Notes: generated by a model from the sequence alone, not told the origin. A stretch of 42,772 bases of DNA from Pseudomonadota bacterium (GCA_023430315.1 JAEZAW010000376.1:1-42772), one strand, 5' to 3'; counted from the stretch's first letter, positions 32,835 through 41,617 are shown. A program made the numbers and translations.

Positions 32835-33908
32835 TCAGCGAGGTTGATACGTCGCCTTCACTTCCTGCGAGGTACCCCAAACGGCATATTGCTTGCGGTA
32901 GTTCAGATAATGATCGGAAACCTTCTTGAAGAGCGGATCCTTAGCCGACTCCTCGGCAATGACCTCGAGCCAGGTCTTCTCGAACACCCTGAGCTCTTCG
33001 TCGCCCCAGCGCTTCACCTGGACGCCGTGCTTGTCACGCATCTCGGCCATGATGCCGAACTGCATGGCTTCCGTCTCGGCGTAGGTGTAGGCCACCTGTC
33101 GGCCGGCAGCCACCTCGATCATCGCCTTATATTGATCGGGTAGCGCATCGAAAGCTTTCTTGTTCATCAGGATGTGGCTGCACGACACGAGCTGATGCCA
33201 GCCGGGGAAGTAGTTGTACTTTGCGATCTGGTGGAAGCCGAGCTTGATGTCCATCATCGGCATCGAGAACTCGGTGGCGTCAATCACGCCGCGCTCGAGC
33301 GCCGGAAAGATGTCGGCGCCCGCCAGAAGCTGGGTCGATACGCCGAGCTTCTGCATGACTTTCGCGCCGAGACCGAAGAAGCGCATCTTCAGCCCCTTCA
33401 TGTCGTCGAGCGACTTGATCTCGTTGCGGAACCAGCCGGACGTCTCCGGTCCGATGCAGAAGCAGTCGAAGGCCACCATGCCGTGCTGGGCATAGATCTC
33501 GTCGCGGAGCTGATTGCCGCCGCCGAACCACTTCCATGCCAGGAACTCGCCGAAGCTGGGACCGAACGGCACGGTGGTGAAGAAGGCCAGGGCTGGATAC
33601 TTGCCGGTATCGTAGCCAGGCGTCGTCCAGCAGGATTCGATCGAACCCTTGGCGACCGCATCGAAGCACTCTAGAGCCGGCACGAGTGCGCCGGGCTCGA
33701 AGAACTTGACTTCGAAGCGCCCCGCCGACATGCGCTCAATGTCTTTTGAGAAGCGCTGCCCCGACGGACCGAGGTGAGGCAGCTGGCTGCCGAAAGCGCT
33801 CGCCATCTTCCAGCGCACGCGCTCCTGCGCCACTGCATCGGAGACTGCAAATGAAAAAGCCAGGGCCGAGAAGCCCAAGACTCCAAGCTTCAGAAGTCCA
33901 CTTGCCAT
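32835..33908 (-). CDS. dctP: TRAP substrate-binding protein, DctP (TakP-like)
   Basis: This is a 357-aa periplasmic binding protein with a Sec signal peptide (about 1-27, cut near AVA-QE). The blocks GLKMRFFGLGAKVMQKLGVS and LERGVIDATEFSMPMMDIKL, then the YNYFPGWHQ stretch, resemble TakP-type proteins, some of which bind alpha-keto acids. Substrate identity is inference from that resemblance. The gene opens the second TRAP operon, with a GGGGAG ribosome-binding site. Confidence 0.92.
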   Translation of the reverse strand: MASGLLKLGVLGFSALAFSFAVSDAVAQERVRWKMASAFGSQLPHLGPSGQRFSKDIERMSAGRFEVKFFEPGALVPALECFDAVAKGSIESCWTTPGYDTGKYPALAFFTTVPFGPSFGEFLAWKWFGGGNQLRDEIYAQHGMVAFDCFCIGPETSGWFRNEIKSLDDMKGLKMRFFGLGAKVMQKLGVSTQLLAGADIFPALERGVIDATEFSMPMMDIKLGFHQIAKYNYFPGWHQLVSCSHILMNKKAFDALPDQYKAMIEVAAGRQVAYTYAETEAMQFGIMAEMRDKHGVQVKRWGDEELRVFEKTWLEVIAEESAKDPLFKKVSDHYLNYRKQYAVWGTSQEVKATYQPR

Positions 33909-34323
33909 TGCGTAGGCGCTCCCCTTGTTGACTGCGTTTTAGCCACGCACCAACGCCGCCGCCCTTGGGCAGCGAGTCGTGTCGTCGGCCTTTTTTCGAG
34001 CGGGGCGGGACAGCGTTTTTTGCAGCCGCCTTTTTGGCGGACTTGGACGGACGTTTTCTCGCCCAGCGTTGCAAAGGTTGCACGCAGCGAAGCTGATGTC
34101 AAAATGTCAATGCATGAGTATGCATGGCAATATCCCGCAAATGCCGGCTGAACGAAAAGGGCAGGCATGCCGGGGGCCAGCTCACGCCGGTCGATCGGTG
34201 ACTCTCAACCCAAACGTCCGCAATAGGATTGCGCAATTTTGTGCGGTGCACCGTCCATGTAGAAGCGTCAGGTCACTTTTGGCCCAACTAAGCACCTCGA
34301 GCTCGGGCAGAGCGTGGCACGAG
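33909..34323. promoter_or_regulatory. Region upstream of the dctPMQ operon
   Basis: These 415 bp contain no supported gene. The minus strand carries ATGCAT-(4)-ATGCAT (34110-34115 and 34120-34125) next to two tandem TTGACAT stretches (34095-34108), about 190 bp upstream of dctP. Either TTGACA could be a -35 element, but no good -10 follows at 17 bp. The double ATGCAT could be an operator. The rest has no feature I can name. Confidence 0.35.
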
Positions 34324-35331
34324 TCATGGCCAATCGTAGAACGTGAAAGGTAAGTGCGGCGCATGTCCCGCGACATTTCGATGGACGACAGCACGCCGAT
34401 AGCGGGCTGGCGGTAGCCCGACATACTTGGCGAAGAACCGATTGAAGTAGGTGGCATCCTTGAAGCCGAGCATGTAACTGAGCTGCTTGATGGTAATGGC
34501 CGAGCGTTCGAGCCGGACGGCGGCTTCGTATATGAGGCGCTGTTGAATCAGTGCGCGTGGCGTGCGGCCAAGTTTGCGCGTGGCAATTGCATGGAGGCGG
34601 CTAGGTGTGACGCCCAAGACCTCGGCATAGCGGGCGACAGCCCACTGCTCTCGAAAGCGCTCCTCCACAAGCTGACGGAACCGCATCAACAGTGCTGCAG
34701 CGCCGACAGTGTCGCCGAATGCGAGCGCCCGCGCACCGACATGGCGCCAAAGCTGCACGAAGTAGATGAGGAGCGCTGACGATATCACCGTCTCCGAACC
34801 TGGGTTCGGCTCGCGCAGCTCGTTGGAAATGAGCGTGAGAAGGTGCGCAAGAAGCGAGGCACCCTGCGGCTCGATCGCCAGCGCAAGCGGCTGCTCGGCA
34901 CCTAGCAGATTGATGAGATCGCCAGCTTCGGGAATCTGACGAAAAATCTGTTCGATAAGATCCCGTCGAATATGGACAACGTGCCCGCTCCCGCCGGCCT
35001 CAATGACTAGCTTTTCTGCCGAGCTGCCAGGGCTCCAGACAAAAGCTGGGCTCAGCACGTGCAGTCGCTCGCCCCCGGCATCGAACCACGCCTCCCCCGA
35101 CTGCAGAACCAAGCAGTGGTCGAAGCGGCTCGATGCGCTGCTGTCGAGGCGCCATTCGCGGGCCGAGAAGTGGGCTTCGACGATCGCCGAGCGCAGGCGG
35201 GCAGAAATGACCTCGCCAGTTCGCTCCGGCTTCAATATGGCCGGCGGCGGAGTGTGCCCGGGGTGAACGAGGAAAGGGCTTGGTTTTCGCTCGCGGGCAG
35301 TTTTGTGCATCTTTTTGGAAGTTTCATCCAT
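34324..35331 (-). CDS. AraC-family transcriptional regulator
   Basis: The 335-aa protein has a C-terminal AraC-type double helix-turn-helix (about 215-310, with YAEVLGVTPSRLHAIATRKL and LSYMLGFKDATYFNRFFAKY). Its N-terminal 200 residues are a cupin-like sensing domain of the type seen in regulators of aromatic catabolism, with LVLQSGEAWFDAGGERLHVL recognisable. It is divergent from the Liv-type operon, separated by 144 bp, so that operon is its most likely target. The effector is unknown. The ATG at 35331 has AGGAAA close by, and ATG 35310 is an alternative. Confidence 0.85.
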   Translation of the reverse strand: MDETSKKMHKTARERKPSPFLVHPGHTPPPAILKPERTGEVISARLRSAIVEAHFSAREWRLDSSASSRFDHCLVLQSGEAWFDAGGERLHVLSPAFVWSPGSSAEKLVIEAGGSGHVVHIRRDLIEQIFRQIPEAGDLINLLGAEQPLALAIEPQGASLLAHLLTLISNELREPNPGSETVISSALLIYFVQLWRHVGARALAFGDTVGAAALLMRFRQLVEERFREQWAVARYAEVLGVTPSRLHAIATRKLGRTPRALIQQRLIYEAAVRLERSAITIKQLSYMLGFKDATYFNRFFAKYVGLPPARYRRAVVHRNVAGHAPHLPFTFYDWP

Positions 35332-35475
35332 TTTCCTAGGCGATCACATGATATTCACTCGGTCAAGCACGGGCCAGAGCGTTCGCCAAAAGAGCCCGGC
35401 TTCAAGGAGAGGATGCCCGTCGGGCAGCGGACGAACATGTGTCCCGCTGCCGACGGCTTGAGGAGGACCTTCGAT
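35332..35475. promoter_or_regulatory. Divergent promoter region araC / liv operon
   Basis: These 144 bp separate the divergent starts of the AraC-family regulator and the ABC binding protein. Both promoters and the regulator's binding sites should be here. I could not define direct-repeat half-sites by eye. AGGAGG at 35461-35466 is the ribosome-binding site of the binding-protein gene. Confidence 0.4.
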
Positions 35476-36687
35476 ATGCTGCGGATGTCACTCAGCCGCT
35501 TGGCGCTGGCTGCGGCCGTGTCGGCGCTCGCGGGCCACGCGGACCTCGCGCAGGCTCAAGACAAGATCAGAATCGGCTACGCGATCTCGAAGACAGGCCC
35601 ATTCGCCGGCGGCGCCGGCGTGACGACGCTCCCGAACTACCAGCTCTGGGTGAAAGACGTGAACGCCGCAGGCGGCATCACCGTCGGCGGCAAGAAGCTC
35701 CAGATCGAGGTTGTCGAGTACGATGACCGCTCCAACTCCGAGGAGGCCGTCAAGGCCATTGAACGCCTCGGCACACAAGACAACGTCGACATCATTCTCC
35801 CGCCCTGGGGAACGGGCCTCAATCTCGCCGTCGGCCCAACATTGAACCGACTCGGCTATCCGCACCTCGCCGTCACGGCCGCGACGGATCGCGCACCCGA
35901 GATGGCCAAGCGCTGGCCGAACAGCTTCTGGTTCCTCGGACCGTCGAAGGCGGGCGCGGCGGCGCTCTCTGAAGTTCTCGGCAAGCTCAAGTCGGAGAAC
36001 AAGATCGGCAACAAGGTCGCGATGATTTCCGTTGCGGATGCCTTCGGCATCGAGCTTGCGACAGCTGCCCGTGGCGCTTTCAAGTCGGCGGGCCTCGAGC
36101 TGGTGCTCGACAAGACCTATCCGATCGGCACGCAGGATATGCAGGCGCTCCTTAAGGATGCGATGGCAACTGGCGCCGATTCGTTCGTCGCTTTCAGCTA
36201 TCCGCCCGACACGATTGCGATCACCGATGCTGCGCGTGTCCTCAACTACAACCCGAAGGTCTATTACACGGCCGTCGGTACGGCCTTCCCCGTGTTCAAG
36301 GGCAAGTTTGGCGCGAGCGCCGAAGGCGTCATGGGTGTCGGCGGGTGGAATGTCGACAGTCCAGCGCTACAGGCCTACTTCAAGCGCCACACCGAAGTGA
36401 TCGGACGCGAGCCGGATCGCTGGGCGAGCCCGGTCACCTACGTCAGCCTGCAGATGCTGCAGCAAGCCATCGAGCGCGCCGGCAAGATCGATCGGCCAGC
36501 CATCATCAAAGAGCTGCAGACCGGTACGTTCGATACCATCATGGGCAAGATAAAACTCGCCGACAACATCATGCCGATCGTGTGGTGGGTCGGGCAGTGG
36601 CAGAAAGGCGAGTTCGTCGGGCTTGCGCCGGCCAGTTACGAGGGCGCCAAATCACCGCTGTTCCCTAAGCCGGCTTGGCAGCAATAA
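35476..36687 (+). CDS. Liv-type ABC substrate-binding protein
   Basis: The 403-aa protein is a type I periplasmic binding protein (Peripla_BP_6/LivK-like). It has a Sec signal peptide to about residue 28 (LALAAAVSALAGHADLAQA), then KIRIGYAISKTGPFAGGAGV. The ligand-pocket region includes TGLNLAVGPTLNRL. The ATG at 35476 is nine bases after AGGAGG. The frame is open from 35059 only because no stop occurs. Members of this family bind branched-chain amino acids, but many bind aromatic acids or aldehydes. The operon context favours the latter. Confidence 0.92.
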   Translation: MLRMSLSRLALAAAVSALAGHADLAQAQDKIRIGYAISKTGPFAGGAGVTTLPNYQLWVKDVNAAGGITVGGKKLQIEVVEYDDRSNSEEAVKAIERLGTQDNVDIILPPWGTGLNLAVGPTLNRLGYPHLAVTAATDRAPEMAKRWPNSFWFLGPSKAGAAALSEVLGKLKSENKIGNKVAMISVADAFGIELATAARGAFKSAGLELVLDKTYPIGTQDMQALLKDAMATGADSFVAFSYPPDTIAITDAARVLNYNPKVYYTAVGTAFPVFKGKFGASAEGVMGVGGWNVDSPALQAYFKRHTEVIGREPDRWASPVTYVSLQMLQQAIERAGKIDRPAIIKELQTGTFDTIMGKIKLADNIMPIVWWVGQWQKGEFVGLAPASYEGAKSPLFPKPAWQQ

Positions 36688-36699
36688 GGGAACAGCCTT

Positions 36700-36745
36700 G
36701 CTGGAGCCCCGGCCACTTTCGGGGGAGAGTAGTTGGGGCTCCAGC
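36700..36745 (+). other. Perfect 11-bp stem-loop between binding protein and permease
   Basis: Arms 36700-36710 and 36735-36745 are exact reverse complements (GCTGGAGCCCC / GGGGCTCCAGC) around a 24-nt loop. Stem-loops in this position of ABC operons usually protect the 3' end of the binding-protein mRNA or partly attenuate, so the binding protein is made in excess over the membrane parts. That role is inferred. Confidence 0.6.
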
Positions 36746-36763
36746 GCACTCATGGCATGAACC

Positions 36764-37639
36764 ATGTTGATCCTCGACATACTTATCTCGGGCCTCGTGC
36801 TCGGAGGCATGTATGCCCTGATCTCCATGGGGCTGACGCTGCAGTATGGCGTCGCGCGCATCATGAACCTCGCCTACGGCGAGTTTCTCGTAGGTGCCGC
36901 TTTTCTCGCCTTCTGGCTTTACAACGCGCTGGGCATCAGCCCCTTGGTCGGTCTCGTCCTGGCCCTCCCGCTCGCCTTTCTTGCCAACTGGGCAATCTAC
37001 CGCTGGCTGCTCACGCTGCTCGTGCGGCGTGCAAAGAACCGCGGCCAGCTCGAAGTAGACAGCATTCTCGCCACGTTCGGTCTGCTGTTCATCGTACAGG
37101 GCATCGCGCTCGTCCTCTTCGGTGGCCAGTACTACAGCTATGGCTATCTCTCAGTGCCGATCTCTATCCTCGGCACGACGCTCGCACTTAATCGCGTCAT
37201 CGCGTTTCTGTTCGCGGCAGTCATCGGTGTCGGACTCTATCTCGCCCTGACGCGCACGCGCACCGGTACAGCCATTCGCGCCATTGCCGTGAACCCGACG
37301 GCGGCGAGCCTCGTCGCGATTGATGTCCGCACAGCTTCGGCCTTCTCCTTCGCCCTGGGCGGCGCGTTGGTGGCCGCGGGTGGTGTGCTCGTCAGCATGT
37401 TCCTGACGTTCAACGCTTCCATGGGTGTCGTATTCACCATGAAGGCGCTGATCGTTGTCATAGTGGGCGGAGTTGGGAATGTCATGGGCGCGCTGGTCGT
37501 CGGCCTGGCTCTCGGCGTGATCGAGACTGCTGTGACGCGCCTCGTCGATCCAGGTCTCACGCTCGCTGTGACCTATGCACTCTTCATGATCGTGCTTTTG
37601 GTGCGCCCACAAGGTCTCTTCGGGAGTGTCGCCCGATGA
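36764..37639 (+). CDS. livH: Liv-type ABC permease LivH
   Basis: The 291-aa inner-membrane protein has eight or so helices. It carries the LivH blocks ISGLVLGGMYALISMGLTLQ, IMNLAYGEFLVGAAF and the terminal block YALFMIVLLVRPQGLFG. The segment RAIAVNPTAASLVAIDV is the coupling loop facing the ATPases. It starts at the ATG at 36764 without a strong ribosome-binding site and overlaps the next gene by 4 bp (ATGA). Confidence 0.95.
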   Translation: MLILDILISGLVLGGMYALISMGLTLQYGVARIMNLAYGEFLVGAAFLAFWLYNALGISPLVGLVLALPLAFLANWAIYRWLLTLLVRRAKNRGQLEVDSILATFGLLFIVQGIALVLFGGQYYSYGYLSVPISILGTTLALNRVIAFLFAAVIGVGLYLALTRTRTGTAIRAIAVNPTAASLVAIDVRTASAFSFALGGALVAAGGVLVSMFLTFNASMGVVFTMKALIVVIVGGVGNVMGALVVGLALGVIETAVTRLVDPGLTLAVTYALFMIVLLVRPQGLFGSVAR

Positions 37640-39315
37640 ACCTCGCACGGGCGCCTCTCATAGCGTTAGCGGTTCTGGTACCGTTGCTGCTCGCGGGTTT
37701 GCCGTTCGTTGCCAGCGGCTATGTGCTTGCGCTCGCCATCGGGATGCTCAACTTCACCATTCTGGCTACAGCCTGGGCGCTGTTCTCGGGTCCGACGCAC
37801 TACATCTCGCTCTCAAGCGCGGCCTTCTTCGGTATCGGCGCCTATGCTGCCGCCGTCATGGCCGAATCCGCACCTTGGCCGCTGGTACTGATTGCGGCTG
37901 CCCTGACAGGCTTTGGCATCGCGCTCGTTGTCGGACTTTCCACGCTGCGCCTCTCGGGCGTTTACTTCGTCATATTCACATTCGGGCTGACGGAGCTCAT
38001 CCGTCAGCTCGTCACTTGGTACGAAGTGAATTTCACCGGCACGATGGGGCGCTATCTTTTCCTCGGGCTGCCGCAGTCGGCGATCTATTGGCAGCTTCTG
38101 GCGCTGCTTATGGCCGTTCTAGCAGCCGGATGGTTCATCGGCCGCTCGCGCCTCGGACTGGCCGCACGTGTCATCGGCGCCGACGAAGTGGTCGCGCGCC
38201 ATAGCGGCATCGACACGACGCGGACGAAGATTGCGCTGTTCGCCTTCAGCTCGGCGATCATGTCACTCACGGGCGCGATCATGGCGCCGCGCTGGACCTA
38301 CATCGATCCCGCGATCGCCTTCAACCCGATGATCTCCTTCCAGGTGGTGATCATGGCTTTGCTTGGCGGCGCCGGTGCCCTGTTTGGTCCGCTGCTCGGC
38401 GCCGTTCCGCTCGTGCTGTTGTTCGAGGTGCTGCAGGCGAATTTTCCAAATGCTTATTCCATTCTGCTTGGTGCAGTCTTCATTCTGATCGTGTACGGCC
38501 TGCCGCGCGGCATGATCGGCTTCATCGAGGACTGGTGGCCGGCCGAGCGTCGCTCAGGGGGGATGGTTCCCGCGCGTGTGGATCGCGATTCCCATGTTCT
38601 CACGATCGCCAATCTGAAAAAGTCCTTCGGTGGCTTGAGCGCCGTCGAGGATGTCAGCTTCGACGTGCGTCCGGGAGAGATCGTCGGTCTTGTCGGCCCA
38701 AACGGGTCCGGCAAGACGACCGTGCTCAATTTGATATCCGGCGCGCTGAAGCCGGACAGCGGACGCATCTCCTACATGGGCCATGGCATCAGCGGTCACA
38801 GCCCAGAGAGCATCGCGAGGCTCGGCGTGGCGCGCACGTTTCAGCTCGTGCGCGTGCTGCCGTCCATGACCGTTGCGGAGAACATCGTACCCAGCATCGC
38901 CTTTCGCGCGCGTCAGGTGACCGGCACCGCAGCGTGCGAAGAGGCAGTGAACCTCCTGTCGCGTGTGGGCCTCGCTCATCGCGCTGCGATGCCGGCTGCA
39001 GACCTGACTTATATCGATCAGAAGCGCCTGGAGCTCGCGCGAGCCCTCGCGCTGGAACCGAAGCTGCTCCTGCTCGACGAGTGGCTGGCGGGCCTAAACC
39101 CATCCGAGCTCGAAGAAGGTATCGCTCTCATTCAGGCCCTCCGGTACGACGGCATCAGCATTGTCATGGTCGAGCATGTCATGGATGCCATCCATGCGCT
39201 TTGTGACCGCTGCGTGGTGATGAATGCCGGCCGCGTCATCGCACATGGCACGCCGCGTCTTGCGCTCGCGGAGCCGGAAGTCGTCCGCGCCTATCTCGGA
39301 GAGGACGATGCTTGA
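37636..39315 (+). CDS. livM-livG: Fused ABC permease-ATPase LivM-LivG
   Basis: One 559-codon frame joins LivM (about 1-300) and LivG (about 322-559). The LivM part has the blocks AWALFSGPTHYISLSSAAFF and FNPMISFQVVIMALLGGAGA. The LivG part has Walker A GPNGSGKTT (354-362), Walker B LLLLDEW (477-483), and TFQLVRVLPSMTVAENI. The ABC signature is degenerate: LTYIDQKR (457-464) instead of LSGGQ or the LPYGxQRR of LivG. Such M-G fusions are known in this transporter family. It overlaps LivH by 4 bp and the downstream LivF by 8 bp, so production of the parts is coupled. Confidence 0.93.
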   Translation: MNLARAPLIALAVLVPLLLAGLPFVASGYVLALAIGMLNFTILATAWALFSGPTHYISLSSAAFFGIGAYAAAVMAESAPWPLVLIAAALTGFGIALVVGLSTLRLSGVYFVIFTFGLTELIRQLVTWYEVNFTGTMGRYLFLGLPQSAIYWQLLALLMAVLAAGWFIGRSRLGLAARVIGADEVVARHSGIDTTRTKIALFAFSSAIMSLTGAIMAPRWTYIDPAIAFNPMISFQVVIMALLGGAGALFGPLLGAVPLVLLFEVLQANFPNAYSILLGAVFILIVYGLPRGMIGFIEDWWPAERRSGGMVPARVDRDSHVLTIANLKKSFGGLSAVEDVSFDVRPGEIVGLVGPNGSGKTTVLNLISGALKPDSGRISYMGHGISGHSPESIARLGVARTFQLVRVLPSMTVAENIVPSIAFRARQVTGTAACEEAVNLLSRVGLAHRAAMPAADLTYIDQKRLELARALALEPKLLLLDEWLAGLNPSELEEGIALIQALRYDGISIVMVEHVMDAIHALCDRCVVMNAGRVIAHGTPRLALAEPEVVRAYLGEDDA

Positions 39316-41617
39316 GATCGCCAATCTCTCCGTTTCCTATGGCAAGCATCTTGCCTTGTCCGATGTGGCTCTGCGTCTCGATCGGGGCGAGGTTGCAGTC
39401 GTGCTCGGCGCAAATGGTGCCGGTAAGACGACGCTGCTCAAAGCCATAGGTGGGCTCGTAGATCTAGCTAAGGGGACGAAAATCGCTTTCGGCGGTGAGG
39501 ACCTCACCAAGCTTCAGCCCCACGAGATCGTCGAAGCGGGGATCGCCCTCGTTCCAGAAGGGCGCGGCATCTTCGCCGAACTGACCGTGCGCGAAAACCT
39601 GCTCCTCGGCGCCTATGCGGCGCGCGCACGGGCGGGCGAGCAGAAGATGCTGGCCGATGTGCTCGCGGTCTTCCCACGCCTATCCGAGCGGCTCAGCCAG
39701 AGCGTTGGGACCATGTCGGGTGGCGAGCAGCAGATGGTCGCCATCGGACGCGCACTGATGTCAGCACCGGAAATTCTGCTGCTCGATGAACCCTCGCTCG
39801 GGTTATCGCCGCTGCTGACCAAGGAGCTTTTCCAGGCGTTGAAGCGCGTGCGTGCCAGCGGTCTCGGCATCCTGCTCGTCGAGCAGAACGTGCGCGCAAG
39901 TTTGGCCATCGCAGATCGCGGCTATATCATCGAGAACGGGCGCATTGCCGGCGAGGGCCGCGCCAGTGCGCTTGCTGACGATGTTGCGGTCCAGCGCGCC
40001 TATCTCGGCGGCAAGCGCGAACGCCAGGCTGGACCGCGGCCGCTCAAGGCTGAAAGCCTCGGCCTGCTCGAAAAGCCAGCCGCGGTGCGCACATCCGCGA
40101 TGCCGCTCATATCGTTGGATGACCAACCTCGAACTGCGATCACGCAGCAAGCGAAAGCCACGCCCATGAACGCGATCAATCTTCTGATTGGCGGCAAGGA
40201 CCGCCCGGCCACCAACGATGCCATTTATGAGCGCAGCAATCCAATCTCCGGCGAGGTTGCAAGCACGGTCGCGGCTGCGAGCGTTGACGATGCGCTCGCG
40301 GCGGCTCATGCGGCAGCGGCCGCGTTCCCGGCATGGTCGGCGCTGGGCCCCAATGAGCGGCGCGCGCGTCTCAACAAGGCGGCCGACATTCTGGCGTCGA
40401 AGGCGCAGGAGTTTACCCGGCTCATGATGGCCGAAATCGGCGCTACGGCAGGATGGGCGGGTTTCAACGTCATGCTCGCGGCCGGGATGCTCCGCGAGGC
40501 TGCGGCCATGACCACGCAGATTACGGGTGAAGTCATCCCGACGGACAAGCCCAACAACCTCGCGATGGCCTTTCGCGAGCCCGTCGGCGTAGTCCTCGGC
40601 ATCGCGCCGTGGAATGCGCCGGTGATCCTTGGCGTACGCGCCGTAGCGATGCCGCTTGCGTGCGGAAACACGGTCGTACTGAAGGCCTCCGAGGTGAGCC
40701 CCGGTGTTCATCGCTTGATCGGGCAGTGTCTGACCGAAGCCGGCCTCGGTGACGGTGTCGTCAATGTCGTGACCAATGCACCCGAGGATGCGCAGGCGAT
40801 TGTCGAAGCGCTGATCGCACATCCCGCCGTGCGCCGTGTCAATTTCACCGGTTCGACGCGCGTTGGCCGCGTGATCGCGCAGATCGCGGCGAAGCACCTG
40901 AAGCGCGTTCTGCTCGAGCTTGGCGGCAAGGCGCCGCTGGTTGTCCTCGACGACGCGGATCTGGACGAGGCCGTGAAGGCCGCGGCCTTCGGGGCCTATA
41001 TGAATCAGGGCCAGATCTGCATGTCGACGGAGCGAATCGTCATCGACGAGAGCGTGGCCGATGCCTTCGTCGAGAAGCTGGCTGCCAAGGCGCGCTCGCT
41101 CCCGTCAGGTGATCCGCGCAAAGGCGAGGTGGTTCTGGGCTCGCTCGTGGCGCCTCAGGCCGCGGACCGCGTCAATGCCTTGATCGCGGACAGCATCGCC
41201 AAGGGAGCCAAGCTCGTTTGTGGTGGCGTCATGCCGGGCACTATCCTGCCAGCGACGATCGTGGATCACGTAACGCCAAGTATGCGCATATACGGCGAGG
41301 AAAGCTTCGGCCCGGTCGTCACGATCGTTCGGGTCGGCAGCGCGAACGAGGCCGTCCGCGTCGCAAATGATACAGAGTATGGTCTGGCTGCCGCGGTGTT
41401 CGGTCGGGACATCTCTCGAGCACTCTCGGTCGCGAGACGCATTGAAAGTGGCATTTGTCATATCAATGCACCGACGGTGCACGATGAGCCGCAGATGCCA
41501 TTCGGAGGCATGAAGGCATCAGGCTACGGGCGGTTCGGCGGAAAGGCCGCAATCGACGAGTTCACGGAGCTGCGTTGGATCACAATCCAGACCGGCCCAC
41601 GGCCTTATCCGTTCTGA
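39308..41617 (+). CDS. LivF ABC ATPase fused to aromatic aldehyde dehydrogenase
   Basis: One frame of 769 codons. Residues 1-235 are a complete LivF ATPase: Walker A GANGAGKTT (34-42), signature MSGGEQQ (136-142), Walker B ILLLDEP (156-162), and terminus VQRAYLGG. Residues 236-286 are a linker. Residues 287-769 form a full-length aldehyde dehydrogenase resembling the salicylaldehyde/vanillin dehydrogenase group (LLIGGKDRPA; GEVIPTDKPNNLAMAFREPV). Its catalytic set is intact: N436 in PWN, K459 in LKAS, E537 in LELGG and C571 in GQICMS. An internal ATG at 40166 could start the dehydrogenase alone, but it has no good ribosome-binding site. It probably oxidises an imported aromatic aldehyde. The substrate is inference. 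Confidence 0.88.
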   Translation: MLEIANLSVSYGKHLALSDVALRLDRGEVAVVLGANGAGKTTLLKAIGGLVDLAKGTKIAFGGEDLTKLQPHEIVEAGIALVPEGRGIFAELTVRENLLLGAYAARARAGEQKMLADVLAVFPRLSERLSQSVGTMSGGEQQMVAIGRALMSAPEILLLDEPSLGLSPLLTKELFQALKRVRASGLGILLVEQNVRASLAIADRGYIIENGRIAGEGRASALADDVAVQRAYLGGKRERQAGPRPLKAESLGLLEKPAAVRTSAMPLISLDDQPRTAITQQAKATPMNAINLLIGGKDRPATNDAIYERSNPISGEVASTVAAASVDDALAAAHAAAAAFPAWSALGPNERRARLNKAADILASKAQEFTRLMMAEIGATAGWAGFNVMLAAGMLREAAAMTTQITGEVIPTDKPNNLAMAFREPVGVVLGIAPWNAPVILGVRAVAMPLACGNTVVLKASEVSPGVHRLIGQCLTEAGLGDGVVNVVTNAPEDAQAIVEALIAHPAVRRVNFTGSTRVGRVIAQIAAKHLKRVLLELGGKAPLVVLDDADLDEAVKAAAFGAYMNQGQICMSTERIVIDESVADAFVEKLAAKARSLPSGDPRKGEVVLGSLVAPQAADRVNALIADSIAKGAKLVCGGVMPGTILPATIVDHVTPSMRIYGEESFGPVVTIVRVGSANEAVRVANDTEYGLAAAVFGRDISRALSVARRIESGICHINAPTVHDEPQMPFGGMKASGYGRFGGKAAIDEFTELRWITIQTGPRPYPF

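Noticed and set aside
40166..41617. Aldehyde dehydrogenase as a separate gene starting at ATG 40166
   Set aside because: Possible, but there is no good ribosome-binding site before it and no stop ends the LivF frame, so the fusion is the simpler reading. Kept as the main alternative.
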